In this document: positions 10,247 through 23,848 of the stretch, piece after piece
Layout: every line of letters begins with the position of its first letter
Position numbering within the stretch: the stretch's first letter is position 1
DNA from: Actinia tenebrosa
Lineage: Eukaryota > Cnidaria > Anthozoa > Actiniaria > Actiniidae
Direction of reading: 5' to 3'
NCBI RefSeq assembly: GCF_009602425.1
Contig: NW_022258626.1
Coordinates: 8,440 to 72,439 of the forward strand
DNA: 64,000 bases
Position numbers and translations under genes: made by a program
Notes under the pieces: generated by a model
Seen by the model: only the letters and a program-made list of their open reading frames with translations
Told to the model about the DNA's origin: nothing
Databases searched by the model: none

Positions 10247-13200
10247 ATGGCTGCCACAATAAGAAAACTTGTCAGCACTTCTAAAGCTCCTGGAGCTATT
10301 GGAGCTTACAGGTATTTATTCGAAACCTTAAACCTTAGAACAATCCATAGAGTTCTTACAATATTAGCTGGAATACTAAGAATATTGAACGTCAACTTTA
10401 AACTGCTCTTAGCTTATGAAATATTTGGTTTTTGTGGGATGAAAGTTGGATGAATATCAAATTTAGTTTATAACGTTCAAAACAGGTTAAAAATATGAAT
10501 TTTTAGAAAGCTAAATTTAGAAGTAAGGCTCTTGGTAGTGGAAATGTTCATAAAGAAAACGAAATACATGGTCTTCGGAACAAGTAACGCAGATAAGGTC
10601 ACGAAGTGTAAGCTTACAAGGGTGACACGTTTTGCTTCTTGTTCAAACGTTGCACCAAAGATGGCTACCGTACGTAAAATTGTCGATACTCCAAAAGGTA
10701 TCCGTCCGCTTCCTGGAGTCTACAGGTATATGGAGTTTCGATTTAAGCCGTTCTGCTGTATGTTAGTAACTAATGGGGTGCGTAGAAGGTAGAACATATA
10801 AAAAAGAGAGCTATAAACTCGAGCACTTTATGACTTGGCGCCGTGAGGAGAGTGCAGTCAAGCATGAGTCTCGTCTGCTTGCTTTGCTCTTACTCCGTGG
10901 ACAGAACGCATTTTTTTTTACTTCAATATCGACGATGGGTCCTCTTTTATAAGGATTTTCGTTTTTTTGTTGTAATGCTTTTTACACCCTAGGCTAGCTT
11001 CATGCACAAGTCTTTGTACAATAGTCACGTTTGTTTGGATGAGTGTAGATTTCTTTAACAAACTGAGACTCTCAAGTAACTTTCCTTTTGCATCAATCAA
11101 AAAGAAAGCAAGCCTTGACCATCCAATCATGATGCTTGGATTTATTGCTGGAAGGTGTGTGTGTGTGGGGTGGGGAGGGGGGGGTAAACTTGTGGTCCTC
11201 TGTGTAATGTCTCTAAATGAGATGGTTCTGCAATTTTACATGATCTTTTGAACCACCATGCCGAGGCAACTAGGTGGCAGTCTTAACCCTATGCTATTCC
11301 CCAAAATATTTTAATTATGAAGCAAATTGGTTGACATCTGTCATTGAAATCATTGTCTTACAGCCAAGCTGTCATCGCAGACAAGACGATGTACATCTCA
11401 GGTCAGCTTGGAATGGACCCAAAGGTAACAAAATTTTAAAGAGAGTGGAAAAAATGTTTATCTGCCTCTCAAGATTGAGTAAGCCATAGGGACGACTGGG
11501 AGAAAAAAATTAGTTACCGTTGCTATGTCCCACAAGCTTAATAAATTATCTAGAATATCTCAGAATTTGAAACTCTGATCGTAAAAAATTGATTATAAAT
11601 TGTTTCAATAGACCAGATTTACTATCCTTTTTAAAACAGATACTGTGTAGTTGTTTGTGGGATAAGATTTCAATTCCACTGGGAAAAACTGCTGCAAAGG
11701 GTTCACTATTGTCTGAGGACATTAATTTTGATAATAGTTCTTATAATGATAATATAATAATAGTGCAGTTTTCGTATGACTGTGAAAAGTTCACAGCACG
11801 AACACGGTTGTGACACAGCCAGGGATACGACAGACAAATCACATTGCTCGAGAATTTACTCTCCATCCAATCAAATACCCGGAACATGGCATAAACACGG
11901 CTCGGACACGGTCACATCAAGATCACGGCACTTTTAGACCAATCATATTGCGGGTGAAAAAAATCAGCCAATTAAAATTCTAGAAAGTATCATGGTCACA
12001 GCACATCATGCTTACGGCACTGAGCTTTTCACAGTCATACGAAAACTTCACTAATAATAAATAATGCTTAGTATTGTATTTCATTTTTACTCATTATAGA
12101 CTATGGAGCTGGTGTCTGATGATGCTGCTAGCCAAGCAAAACAGGTATGGTACTACGATAGTCCTCGATAACCAGAATTGAATGAGTATACCATTTAAAA
12201 AAAATTTCAAAGATTCAGTTTACCAAGAGAGTCCTTATAAAAAGGGTGAGGAGGGTCTGAGGAGAGTATTGTGAAATAGTGAAAGTGATGATGATTTTTT
12301 ATGTGTAGGCTCTAACGAACATGGGGCACATTCTTGAAGCTGGTGGCTCTGCTTTTAATAAAGGTATGGTTAATAAAAATAAAACTTGTGTAACAATTTT
12401 TGCTGTCACCCCACCCTTAAGGAGAAATAGTTTTTGGCTTACTTGGAACTAATGCTTCGTCTTTTTTCAGTTGTTAAAACTACTGTATTGCTGGGTAACA
12501 TCAACGACTTTCAAGCTGTCAATGAAGTGTATAAAACTTGTGAGTATATTTTGATCAAAGTTTTTCAAATTTGCTTTATTTATTGCTTAGATTAGATGCC
12601 AAAATAGGTGAGAAACCTAACTTCTAAATAGGCCGTTTGCAGAGAAACCTGCTAACTCCCATGTTCTGTGCTTTTAGTTTTCACTGAGAAGCAACCAGCA
12701 AGAGCTGCCTACCAAGTTGCAAATCTGCCAAAGGTGCGTGTTGGGGCTGAGAAGGAGAAATTTTGATGTAACACTTCCTTTTGATACTTATTATATCTTA
12801 CCTAAAACTGTTATTCAAAATGGTGAATAATCAACTGTGAGTCAGTAACAAACTTCCATGTGATTGCACCTGCGCCCCTAATTCTGCATTCTAGTGCCAT
12901 GCTATCTTAACTCTTATAACCACACTAACCAACTGTGAGTCATTCATCCTCGCAAAAATAAACACAGTTAGATACACGAAATCAATGTCCATGTGATTGC
13001 ACCTGCCCTCCTAGCCCTGCATTCTAGTGCCATGCTATCTTAACTCTTATACCCATTCTAACCAATTACTGTGAGTTATTCATCCTTGCTCAGATACACA
13101 GGGTTATACAAGATATCCATAGGTTGAGGCACTAGCAACCCTACTAGACATTCTACCCCCTGCTCCAATATATGATATATCTTAAGCCCATAAATACAGA

Positions 13201-13599
13201 AACATAAAGAAACATATATACAGAAATATATTTTATTTGTTTCCAAAGGTGGCTAATCTGTCAGGAAACATTGGAAAACAAGTATAACATTGTTTCCATT
13301 GTGGCACAGGAACATGAAATGTTTCTGCCATACTGCAGAAACATTTGGTTTCTTGGAAGCAATATTTGTTACACATAGCTTTGAGCATGGCTAAACTGGG
13401 AAACGTACTGGGAACAGGGACACAGTAAACATATTTTTGGAAACATGCTTCCTTGTTTAGCCAGGGTTTTATACACAATCTAGCCATCACACATGTGGTA
13501 GTTTCTAAATATCATAACATTTCTGTTTTCTTGTTTTTCTAGGGAGGAAAAGTAGAAATCGAGGCCATTGCCATAGTTGGAGAGGTAAAGGATGAATAA
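10247..13599 (+). CDS. RIDA: RIDA, reactive imine deaminase (YjgF/UK114 family)
   Basis: Exons are 10247-10311, 11364-11424, 12100-12144, 12309-12363, 12471-12539, 12678-12733 and 13543-13599 (TAA), giving 135 residues (human 137). Matches include STSKAPGAIGAYSQAV, YISGQLGMDP, VVKTTVLLGNINDF and the catalytic-Arg motif PARAAYQVA. The family hydrolyses 2-aminoacrylate and related enamines/imines released by PLP enzymes, in cytosol, peroxisome or mitochondrion. An in-frame ATG at 10223 would add MRLFPKLA, possibly a weak targeting extension; I chose 10247 by homology. A second first exon with the same length and donor phase lies at 10661-10725. A poly(A) signal lies at 13675-13680. Intron 2 carries a 289-bp MITE. 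Confidence 0.95.
10661..10725 (+). CDS. RIDA: RIDA alternative first coding exon
   Basis: ATG opens MATVRKIVDTPKGIRPLPG, then a Val-Tyr and a split Ser codon, ending TACAG before GTATAT. It is 65 bases long, the same as the exon at 10247-10311, with the same donor phase, so it also joins the exon at 11364. Residues line up one for one with MAATIRKLVSTSKAPGAIG. It therefore looks like a diverged duplicate of exon 1 giving an alternative N terminus. Whether it is transcribed cannot be told from sequence. Confidence 0.7.
11763..12051 (+). mobile_element. 289-bp MITE with TA target duplication (copy 1)
   Basis: It starts GTGCAGTTTTCGTATGACTG and ends with the inverted complement. It is flanked by TA on both sides (11761-11762 and 12052-12053) and is non-coding. 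A second copy of exactly 289 bp lies at 36169-36457. The TA duplication suggests mobilisation by a Tc1/mariner-type transposase. Confidence 0.88.
12834..13075 (+). repeat. Tandem direct repeat, period about 130 bp
   Basis: Two copies carry CCATGTGATTGCACCTGC (12859 and 12992 areas) and GCATTCTAGTGCCATGCTAT in the same order, inside the last RIDA intron. The rest of that intron (13233-13490) has scattered GGAAACA-type motifs in both directions and is probably another degraded repeat. Confidence 0.7.
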
Positions 13600-13689
13600 G
13601 AGATCCATTCTCCTGGGTTTTTTGATACATTTGTAGCAGTATTTTACCTTAAACTATAACACAAATAAGACTCAAATAAAGATTTGATC

Positions 13690-16600
13690 CTATTCTTTAC
13701 ATCAATTTGTTTATTTTATTTTATGAGGCAATAGACTTTTAACATTAAGCTTTATTGCCAGCCTAAATACTAGATAATAATTTATTTAACACCAGATCAT
13801 TGTTGGTAGGGTGTTGCCTAACAGCATACCATTAGCCTACGACACCCATCCCACCATTGTCATACTGATGCCTTACTGGCTCTGATTTTGGGGTGGAATT
13901 CTAATGTATTATCATTTTACTAGTGTGTGCACTTAGTTCCCATGATATGTATCGTCAACTCATCAAATCTTCAAAACTGTCCTTCAAAACTGTTGTGTGG
14001 AACTAAGATTACTTGAATTACTACTATGGTTTTTTGACATACTTTGTAATAGAAAGGATAGTGACTCAGAGATTAATTGAAATTGTAGGAAACATATGAT
14101 CACTTCATAAGCTAAACGGTTTTCAAAAGAAGCCAGATGTCCAATTCGTAAACTTGACTCCGACGAAAGACTAACGTCCGAAACGTCAGTCTATTATCTT
14201 TTGTACCTACGGTGATAAAATTATCTACTACAACACATTTGTTTCAACTAAAAAACACCGACGCAGTCCAAGCTAGTTCCAAAACTAGTCGTTATCTACC
14301 TTTTTGCTTAGCATATTTCAGGATCCATAATCAAGAACTCATAATTCGTTACTTTCATTGATTCATTATCACAGACCGGTGATTAGTTTTAGAGAAATTA
14401 TATATAGTTGATATCTTCAATTAGCCAGGGGTGTAGTGAGGTCTTGGTCATAAAATAGACGGGGGAGGGGGAGATGGGAATTTACTATGCCACTGCTCCA
14501 ACCAAGGAAAATGCAAGGAGAGGAATGTGTGTGTACAATAATGCCCAGAAAAATTATTACAGAGATCCAAATATGATTTTCAGAAAAACAACACTAAAGA
14601 GAGAAAAACAGCCAATTAGAGAGAGAGAGAGAGAGAAAAGAGATAGAGAAAAGATGAAAACAAGCAAAAAAAATGTAAAACAAATAAACAAAAACGATGG
14701 CGAATTAACAAAGAGTTTTTCTGATGCCAGTGCATTTTTTTTCTGTCATTGATATTGTGTAGGTTCAAGAATATGTACCACCAAGAGAAAAGAAGTTAAG
14801 TAGATTATGACACTGTTGTGCATTAGTGTCCTGTACCCTTGTAAGGGCATAGAATATAAACAGATATGATATTAGATTGAAAACAATATTTTTTCTAAAT
14901 CCTGAATAAAAGGAGAGAAGAGAGAAAATAGATGGATGAACATTTCTGAATATTTAGGCATATCATCCTTAGCCTCACTTTCATGCAGCTCATTAATTAT
15001 CAACAAAGTTCTATTAGAATTGAACCTTTACGGCATCAATTATTACCATGAACCTGATTGCTGGGTTTCACTTGACACCGCTTCCTTTTTTCGTGTGGAA
15101 ACCCCATCAGCTTAAACACAAGTTGTCAATATTTTTTTTTGGCTGTAGCACGATGGTCAGTGTTTGACCACCATTTGGAGCAGATGATGAAATTCAAAGA
15201 CTTCTATCAGCTGGGTAAAATCCAGGAATTGATGTTGCAATTCTCTACATCCCCATAATGCCTTGCATCTTTGGGGGGTAACCAATCAAAAACCTGTCCC
15301 AAATTAAAAGGTTTCTTAATTGAATTTATACTATACCTGCTTTTATCTGTACAATACTGATTATCAGTTTATTCCAAGTTATTTTTGCGTGTACAGATCA
15401 TCAAGAGTTTTGGTCTTACAGAAAATGTATTGACTTATGAAAAAATGTTTAAAATTTACCTTAAACGTCTTCAAGCTTCTATCTTTTTCCGTTTTTTACT
15501 TCATTTTATTTTTGGATACCAAACGAGGTATTGTCAACATTGTCTGATCAGCCTTCAGCAAAATAAGCGTGTTTTTACCCTCTGGTTACCCCACAAAGAC
15601 GCAAAGTATTATGGGGATGTGAAAGTAGAGAATGAGCCTGTTTTAATATTTTTTTGCATAGCTGCATGGACACGAGGCTGATGCTGCCATGCATAAATAT
15701 TAGAAAAAATGCATCACGTGAGTAGAGCAAACACAATGTCATCTGTTTTTGAACTTTATTAGCAATTATATTTCAAGAATTCATTAGGTTTTTTCATATT
15801 GGATAATTTTAGATTTAAATTCATTGATAATCAACATTTCTTAATTTTTTTTCTGTACATTGACAAATATATAAAATTATAGATAATTCAGATTAGTTCT
15901 TTCTAATAAGATTGATAAACTTAACATTTGCTTATTTCCAATGACATACATGAACATTAGATCAGCATAGCTGAAACTCTGAAATGGCTTCTCATTCGAA
16001 GCTTAAAGTAAAATATAAAACTAACAACGATCTTTTATCAGTTATTTTTCACTTGGTAAAACAGAAAAATGATTAGCATAGCTGGAAAGAATATGTTAAG
16101 ATTAGAAAAAATGAAAAGTTTGAAGGAAAAACGTCGCAAAGATATGATTTTTGAAAAGTGTGAGTTTCGTATGAAAATATCTTTTGCCTAACAACGAATG
16201 CTTTCGCACGAAATTCCGATTTTTAAAATTTCATATCTTTACGAGTTTTCAACTTACTTTAAATTTCATCGTTTTACTGATTTTAACCTGCTCTTTCCAC
16301 CTATGATAATTAATTTTCTGTTTACCAATTTAAAATAACTGATAAAAGATTATTAATGTTCAGTGGCCGAGTCTCAATGAAGCACTTCATTGGCTTCTCG
16401 TTGGTATTTAGAACACTGAAGTGGCTTCTAGAAAATGAAAACACTGTATAAAAGAAAAGTTGGCTTTCGGATAGTATTTCCCCACTATTCTCTCTTCTTA
16501 TCCTTTCATCCTTTTCTACCAACAACTGTGTTAGTTGTTTTTCTGGTGCACGTTTTAAAAATTTACAAGGGATATATCTGTTCGTAGAAAATAATATCAA

Positions 16601-17109
16601 ATTTTACTAAAGATAGGCCTTTTTAGTGATATTTAGTCCCCTCGACACTCTTTCTATCACCTCTTTCTTCTTGTGTAAAAGTAATACTAAATTATATTCA
16701 AAGAAATATTAAATCGAGTTCAGATCTAGCTACAAAGAATTTTAAGTGAATCGTGAATCGAGCTTGATTCTGTATCGACAAATTGAGAACTGAACACACG
16801 TGATCTTTGAAGGTTGGAAACATAGTGTTTTCTAGATGCGATATATGGAGCACAAAGTGTGTAGTGTATCATCCCAAAAAAGGCGTCTATCGCTATACTA
16901 TTGCCGGTATTTGTTCAAAGATAGTACTATTAACCGACCAAGGAGAAAAAGCGCTCAAGGTTGCGCGCTAAACCTGTACAAATGAGTCTGTGGTCTTCAA
17001 AAACAGCAGTATGCATCGAATGCGAAACTTGACTATAAAGTTGCGCGCGTAGAAATAGATGATTTAGTCAAAATCATTTCATATCTACAGAAAAATCCGT
17101 TCTCTGCTC
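13690..17109. other. Intergenic, RIDA to acidic protein
   Basis: There is no convincing gene. A purine-rich stretch with (GA)n lies at 14500-14680. An imperfect inverted repeat with arms at about 15240-15289 and 15583-15635 holds the open stretch at 15385-15681, which I take to be chance. Short inverted arms also occur near 16028 and 16330. A GC-richer block at 16960-17060 was not identified. Confidence 0.45.
15240..15635. repeat. Foldback element
   Basis: The left arm contains CATCCCCATAATGCCTTGC and then TTTGGGGGGTAACCA. The right arm is its near inverted complement, with GGGGATG and TGGTTACC. The arms are about 50 bases with small gaps. It is probably a MITE; its exact ends are not visible. 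Confidence 0.55.
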
Positions 17110-20100
17110 TTAGCTTTCTGTCGTTTCATTTTCTGGTTTTACTTCTTCAGTTCCTTCTGAAGGTTTTTCTTCCTCATTCGTTTTTTCGGCAGCTTCATCA
17201 TCTTGCTTCTCTTCGCTCAATGCTTCTGGTTTTTCCTCTTGTGGCTTTTCCTCTTCATTTTTAACCTCTTCTGGTTTGCCTTCCTCTTGTTTCACCTCTG
17301 CTTCCTCTGCTTTGTCTGTGGTTTCTGTTTTTTCATTTTCTACTTCATTTTCTTCCTTATTTGGCGCAGTTTCTTCCGCCGGTTTTGGAGTATCAACTCC
17401 AGCGGTTTCCACTTCTGGCTGCTTAGTTTCCTCTACAGGTTTTTCTTCTTCTTTTGGAGGTTCTGATACCTCAGTTTGAGTTCCTTCGGCATTTTCCACA
17501 GTTGCTGGAGTTTCTTCTGGTTTTTCTTCCTCTTTGGCAGGTTCCTCTTTGATTGGTTCCTGGTGAACGTCTTTCGATTCCTCACCCAATGGTTCTTCTC
17601 TTGATTCTGGTTCTGTATCCTTTGTTCCTCCGTCTACTGCATCGACACTAGTAGAAGGCTGCTCTGCTGTAAAATGAATTAAAATTTTTAAAAAGTTCAG
17701 TCCCCTCAAAAACTACAAAACTCAAAGTTGAAGATAAACGAATTTTTTCCCTCTCGCGCTCGCAACGAAATTTTAGATTTTTGATTGCTTTGCCAGTTCA
17801 AGAGGAAATTACAGTGTATATCTTCAGCAGTTCGCAATTACCAGTGGATGCACCGTCCTGGGACGACAAAAAAGTTGCAGGAAATTACTAGTAAAAAACT
17901 CCTTTCTGCAAAATTTTGAAAGTGTGCGAATAAACTTGACAAGAACAAACTGAAATGAAAATTAGTTTGAAAGAGAGAAAAATTGCAACGGGTATCGGCA
18001 AATAAAGTGACACTAAAATGGCTTTCGTAGGTAATGGCGGAGTACGACCAGCCACCACTTTTCGAAATTGGAACTTGAACACTGAGCTAATGAACTGGGA
18101 TTGCTTCGTTAGGCTATCATTCCATAAATAATACCTACTTATCTGAAAGTAAATTCCCCGGCGGTGATTAGTTATTGATTTCATAGGAGTGTTTCATTAA
18201 AAATTGAAGAAAAATAATTGCTCGCGAACAAGTGACTGAAACAGCAGTTGTTTTTGTTCAATCAGAAGGTGAAATATTCTGTCGCGATATGAAAATAAAA
18301 CCCCCCAAAAAGAAGCCAGAAATGGAAAAAAGAAAAAAAATAGAACCGAGTGCGAAGTGAATTTTTAATTTTTCTCATCGTCATGGTCCTGTACGTAAAC
18401 AGTACAAAGATTAATTCTCTCGCTTTCATTTGTTACTTTTGTGGACTTTTCCTAAGTGTTTTTCGGCCAACCAAAAATATGACTCTAAAAAACAAACAAA
18501 ACTGTACTTATGTGCCAAAGATGACCTAAAATGTGACGTCTATTTAACTTACTATGACACTTACTATGAGAACGACTCACCGATATGAAAACCCTCCAGC
18601 TTGTTTTTCAGGGGTTTTTTTGCCAAAAAAAAACAACAAACGATCAGCAATTGAAGGCTGATAAACAATGGAAATTTTAGAGGAAGTAGAAGAAAAAAAG
18701 GTCAAAATTGAAAGCCGTCTTTCTTCTTTATGTTCGACAGTGTGTTGGTTTTCATTCTCGCAGTGACAGAATCGAAATAGAAGACAAAGAAGTTGACTTA
18801 AGCGATTTTAAAAGAAAATTTCGTTATACTTGTTTGAAGTGCGGTTTTCAAATTTAGACCAACTTCTCAATTAGTTTTTGTAAAAAATGTCGATTACTTT
18901 GGAAACAGTGTATTGCTAGACTGATTATTTTTAGGTGGTTATCATCGTTAATAATTTAGTTTTTTTCGTCTATTTGTCATAATTGATTTTTTATCTATCC
19001 GTTTTTTAATCATGAAGGTTCATTCATTTATCGAAGTTTTTACTTATTTTCTTCTGCCAGTTTTATTCTCTTGGTCAGTTAGTCGAATAACGAGTCAATT
19101 TTATTCCTCTTTTATTTATACTGTATTTGTTAATATTCATTCACTCATTTATGATCATGTTTTCCTCGTTCATTTATTCAAAAAGCATCCAGCTGATCTA
19201 AAAAAAATGTTAGCGAATAAGAAGCAAGAAAATTTGCAAAGCAGAGGTGTTATTTCTGCGTCACTTTTTCATATCAGCTGCATTTTATTTTCTCTCTGCC
19301 TGATTCCTGATATGAAGTGAGACTTTCACGGTACTCACTTGTTTACATAAACTTGTCAAGATTAACATTTTCGTTCATTAGCCGACTCCTATTCACTATC
19401 TCTGATTCATTCTCTCGTTCAATTGTTCCGATTTGTTTTCCGTTTCGCCTTCCAAGTTTTCTTTCGCCATTATTTCAGTGTTCTTTTTGGTCTTGTTTTT
19501 CTCGTGATTAGTTTCAACGAAAACGTTTACCAAAGTAATGATTCAAAATGTTCTATATTTTATTCTTCTTCTTCTGGAATTTATCGCAAACTAGCAAGAT
19601 GTAAACTAAGAAAAATTAAAAGAAACAAATAATAAAATAATAACTGCACATAAACGAAAGAATTAATCACCAAGACGGAACAAAAACACAGTCCCAAAAA
19701 ACAAAACGAAACAAAAACAAACAAAAAAACAAAAACAAAAAACAAACAAAAAAAAAACAACAACAAAAAAACAACAACAAAAAACCAACAAAACAAAAAA
19801 ACAAAAAAAGGCGGCAGAGAAACAAACAAACAAACAAAAAAAAAAAAAACCGGACAAGTAGATAAAAAGACAAAAAGTAGACATTTTTTTCGGTGAATTT
19901 AGCCAAAGTTCAAACCTGCTCCAAAGATCTTTCTTTATTATTTAAACTAATAAACAAACTTTATTGGCTCTTTGGTATGTTAACAATTCTCGGGAAATGT
20001 CAAAGCTCTGGCAATGTAACGTACTAAAAAATATATTAGCAAAATGCAAAAATTTCGCGATATACTTATTCAAACCTGGAAATTTTTACAAAAAATTTCA

Positions 20101-21283
20101 TTGAATTTTTTAAAAAGACCTTCCAAAAAATATCTGTTAAAGTTAGATCGCATCGATCTCTTAGCAACTACCCTGAGACCTAAGTACAAGGACTTTTATT
20201 TGGACAAATATCAAATTGCAATGAAACTAGAATAAATTTAAAATGTTCTATTGATTTAAGAAAAGGATTGAAGACAGCTTTTTCGTTTATATTCTTGATT
20301 TATATTCATGAATGATATATTTTTTACCTTTAGTTTCTGTCTCGCGCGCATCAGAACTGGTATCGCTTCGTTTATCAGTTTTTTATTTGCAATTTTTTTA
20401 GCACAATTCATTCAATAGTGCTTGTATTTTGACTTATATTTAAGTTTGAGTTATTTTGACTGCTGAATCGAAGCATGTATTGTTTTATTAGTAACATTTT
20501 ACGAGCTGTAAACAAAAAAAAGTAAAACGGTGTCATAGCGTTCGTCGGACAAATTTTGGATATTAAAAAGACGCTTGGGAATTGAGATCTGACAAGACAA
20601 AAAAACCATCAATTTAGAATTTATCAGCAAATTAAAAAGCGAGATTTTAATTCGTAATTATACGACTCGCGCCTACCCAGATTACCCTTGAGTAATCTTC
20701 ATCGACACAGTTGGGATGAAAATCCAATTTTGTCATCTTGGAAAGAAATCGAATACCGGCTTCGAAGATAAAGCTGCTAGCTATAAATATGTCCAAAAAA
20801 TGTACTTTGGCAACACGGAGCGCGTTAACTCTACCGCCTTATAGAAGCAAAAGAACAAGATATTGAAGCTTATAGTTGACTGTTTGTTTTTTTGTACTAT
20901 TCATCTAAATCGTAATCTAAGTAGTACTGAATCACCCGCGAACTGGGGAACAATAACGACGAAAGTTGATACGTTAATTACTGAGAAGCATCGTAGAGAA
21001 GCCCTCAGGGAACTCTCAAACTTCATTCACAAACAGCTTCGTAACTGGTGATAATTAGTTACATAGCAATTTCAAAAATGAGGTATATGTGGAGTATATT
21101 ACCTGGTTTGGCCGGCTCCTCAGGAGGACTACTGGCCGTTAATGGTTGGACTTGATTGTCTTGTTTAGGGTTGACATCAGCAGGAGCTGGATCGTTCTTC
21201 GGTGAAGAATTGACAGCGTTTGCGGTTTGTACTGGCGGAGACTGTGCTATCGTCCTGGACTGACTGCTTGCAGTGCATCCCAT
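17110..21283 (-). CDS. Probable myristoylated, acidic Glu/Pro/Lys-rich protein (BASP1-like composition)
   Basis: Two exons, 21283-21103 and 17666-17110 (TAG), join in phase to 245 residues across a 3.4-kb intron. The protein begins MGCTASSQS: Gly2 and a small residue at position 6 fit N-myristoylation, and Cys3 fits palmitoylation, so it should sit at the inner plasma membrane. The rest is predicted disordered. After a Pro/Ala/Asn-rich 60 residues it becomes strongly acidic, with recurring EEKP motifs and no hydrophobic core. This resembles vertebrate BASP1 (CAP-23) and MARCKS-type membrane-associated proteins in design, but low-complexity similarity does not prove homology. There are no catalytic motifs. 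The intron holds A/C-rich simple sequence at 19690-19850. Confidence 0.75.
19680..19850 (+). repeat. A/C-rich simple sequence (CAAA)n
   Basis: A run of ACAAA-type repeats lies inside the long intron of the acidic-protein gene. The apparent Phe/Leu/Cys-rich minus-strand frames here are artefacts of the repeat. Confidence 0.85.
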
Positions 21284-23798
21284 GGTATTTAACTACGCTA
21301 TGACCGTTAGAGAATACTCGTAGATGATCGCTTTGATTATACGTTTAATTCGCTTAGGAGGACTCGAAGTCTTGGTGTTCAGGACTCGGCGACCGAGGGA
21401 TTTAGTGTCATGTGTTCCACTGTTTCCTGCACAGCCCGCCTTTGACCTTAGTGTTTGTTACTGTTTATAGCCGTTGCTAGGCCACCAATGTCATTTCGAT
21501 CACTTTGATGTAGACCCAAGTAATTATTGCCTATTCAGGTGTCAATAGCATCAAGGAAAATACGCTAAGTGGGCTATAAGCAGCGAAGAGCAGCAAAGAG
21601 TTTTTATGGATTCACTTAGCCGGATCATTTTAGCTATAAATGATTTCAAAGTGGTGACCCCAGTAAACCCTAATACCTTCTCCAGTAACAGCTATCGTGA
21701 TAACTGAATATCTAGAAAACCACATAATTATTCTTTTATTTATCATGTCATTTGTCAGTTTACCAGTGTTTTTTTAACACAAGACAAATAAACGTTGTCT
21801 AGAGCATTAACTAGGTCCTTGACGTCATTCTAGAATCCCCTGTCTCGCCCGAGGGAGAATGGAAGTGGGTTGAGACTGAAAGAACGCGTTGCTAGGACAC
21901 GTCACGTCCAACTAGGACAGAACATTTGCACTAAAACTAGCGCAGATGTTGTATTTTTAAGTAAATACTTCGAATTCTAATTTTACTGAGAACATAGCAA
22001 AATATAACTAGAAATAGGTGGATAACAAAATATCCACTCGTCATCAATAAAAACTTAATTGGGAAATGAAGGCTTAGTAAAATGAAAGGATGAATCATGA
22101 AATAGCCGGAATCCCTCATCATTTGGGATGAATTTCGTTTTTTCTGTTGATTATTAGCGTCTAGTGTTCCACTGATACTTATGTTTTACGACTGGAGTAA
22201 CTTGTGCTGACCCGTGCGTCTATCAATCAGTTATAAATACATTTTCGATCATCCTTTTCGTTTAGACTAATTGCTTTAAGATCTTTATCCATTTTCGCCT
22301 CTTTACGAGCCCTTTTCTCCACTTAATTAAAGCAATAGCAGGTTTTTTCCGTGCTTTGTTGGTTTAACTCAAGAATGAAAAGCTTTGAAAGCATCACCAC
22401 TTGTACTGCGCACGTAGAGTTGTATTTTTAGAGTATAGCTTTTGAAATTCGCGATTGGATCTGGACTGATACCATTTCTCGTCAGTTTTGTTCACCATCG
22501 TAAAAAGAAAGCAAGAGAGAGTCTAAAGCGCGCGCGATCAGCCCCTTCTTTCAGAATTCTCTTAATTGAGACTTCATGTAAGCTAATCTAAGCGTCCATA
22601 ACAGTCTTTCAAAAACTCGTAATGATTGCAACCCTAACATGCGCCTTCTGGCACGAAGAAGCGTTGGCGGAATGGTCTGTTACCAAACATTTTCTGCCAC
22701 CTCTTCTCCCAATCCCCGCCTCCATGTTAAAAAGTCACGGCCGGGAACATGTCACAAAGCAAGGGAAGCGCGCGAAGCATAGCCCTTAAGGATTTACTTC
22801 TTTAGGAGACCTGAGGCGAGGGGGAGACGGAGCGGGGATGAAAAATACTACACGCGCGCGAAGGGGTTGGGCTTAATTTGCGTTTGCGCACGTGATCTAC
22901 GTGAGTAGCAGGTGTCTGTAAGTCCTGTCAAGAGAGCATATAGATTCGGTACAGGAAATGGTTGACACAAAGACAAGATGTCAGAGGTGAGAAAAGTTGG
23001 CGACCAAATCCAGTAAGGCATGCTGAAAAAAATTACGTAACTGAACCTGTGCCGTGTGTGGTGTACCGCAAGTATTATCATTGACTAAACAGTTGTCTCG
23101 AGCACTGTGATTGGTTCAATGGATCTTCTAAATTTCGTGCCGTGACCGTGCCGTGTCATTTCACGGCTTCCTAATCTTTGAAGTACCTTGCGTCCCTCCA
23201 GTCGTACGTGTACTGGTCTAATAGGCATCATGAAGCTATTGGAGTACTAGGCACCTGACAAGGAGGGGGTGTGGGTGTCTACTATACATTAGATTACCAT
23301 CTGGGGTGGGGTGGGGGAAGGGAGGGGTGATACTTTAGTCGCTTTATGCATGATGCAGACCAGAATGATGGATATGATGATGATGAACAGATGATAATGA
23401 TGATTAATGATATTTAGTTTTTAAGGCATATTGGGATGATTTGTCTTGATCCAGATTTAACACCAAGCCGAGTTCATGAATGATCATCATCTCAAACATC
23501 ATCCAGTTATCATCGCACAGTTCAAACCAGAAGCGGTGGATCAGGCTGTGAACATCTGTCTCAAGACGGCAGCCGTATTTTGCCACTCATATTCATATTC
23601 TATTCCAAAACCAAGGAATCCTGTTTCCCAGGCAACAGATCCGTACCATTAGCACCTCGCGCTCGGATTACTGATCTCTTAGACGTGTGTTTTAGATTAA
23701 AACGTATTAACTTGTCTGGTATTGTTCCGCTGGTTCCGCGATAATCTGATAACACACTTTTTTGAACTTTAATTTCTTGAATAACAAAAAAAAAAAAA

Positions 23799-23813
23799 NN
23801 NNNNNNNNNNNNN
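23799..23813. other. Assembly gap in A-rich simple sequence
   Basis: Fifteen Ns are flanked by poly-A and (CAAAA)n. Confidence 0.98.
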
Positions 23814-23817
23814 AAAC

Positions 23818-23848
<31 letters not shown>

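Noticed and set aside
15385-15681. 98-residue plus-strand frame
   Set aside because: It lies inside an imperfect foldback, has no family resemblance and no splice context.
17203-17479. Plus-strand frames opposite the acidic protein
   Set aside because: They mirror the Glu/Lys-rich codons of the true minus-strand exon.
19581-19906. Overlapping Phe/Leu/Cys-rich minus-strand frames
   Set aside because: They are translations of A/C simple sequence and have no domain or splice support.
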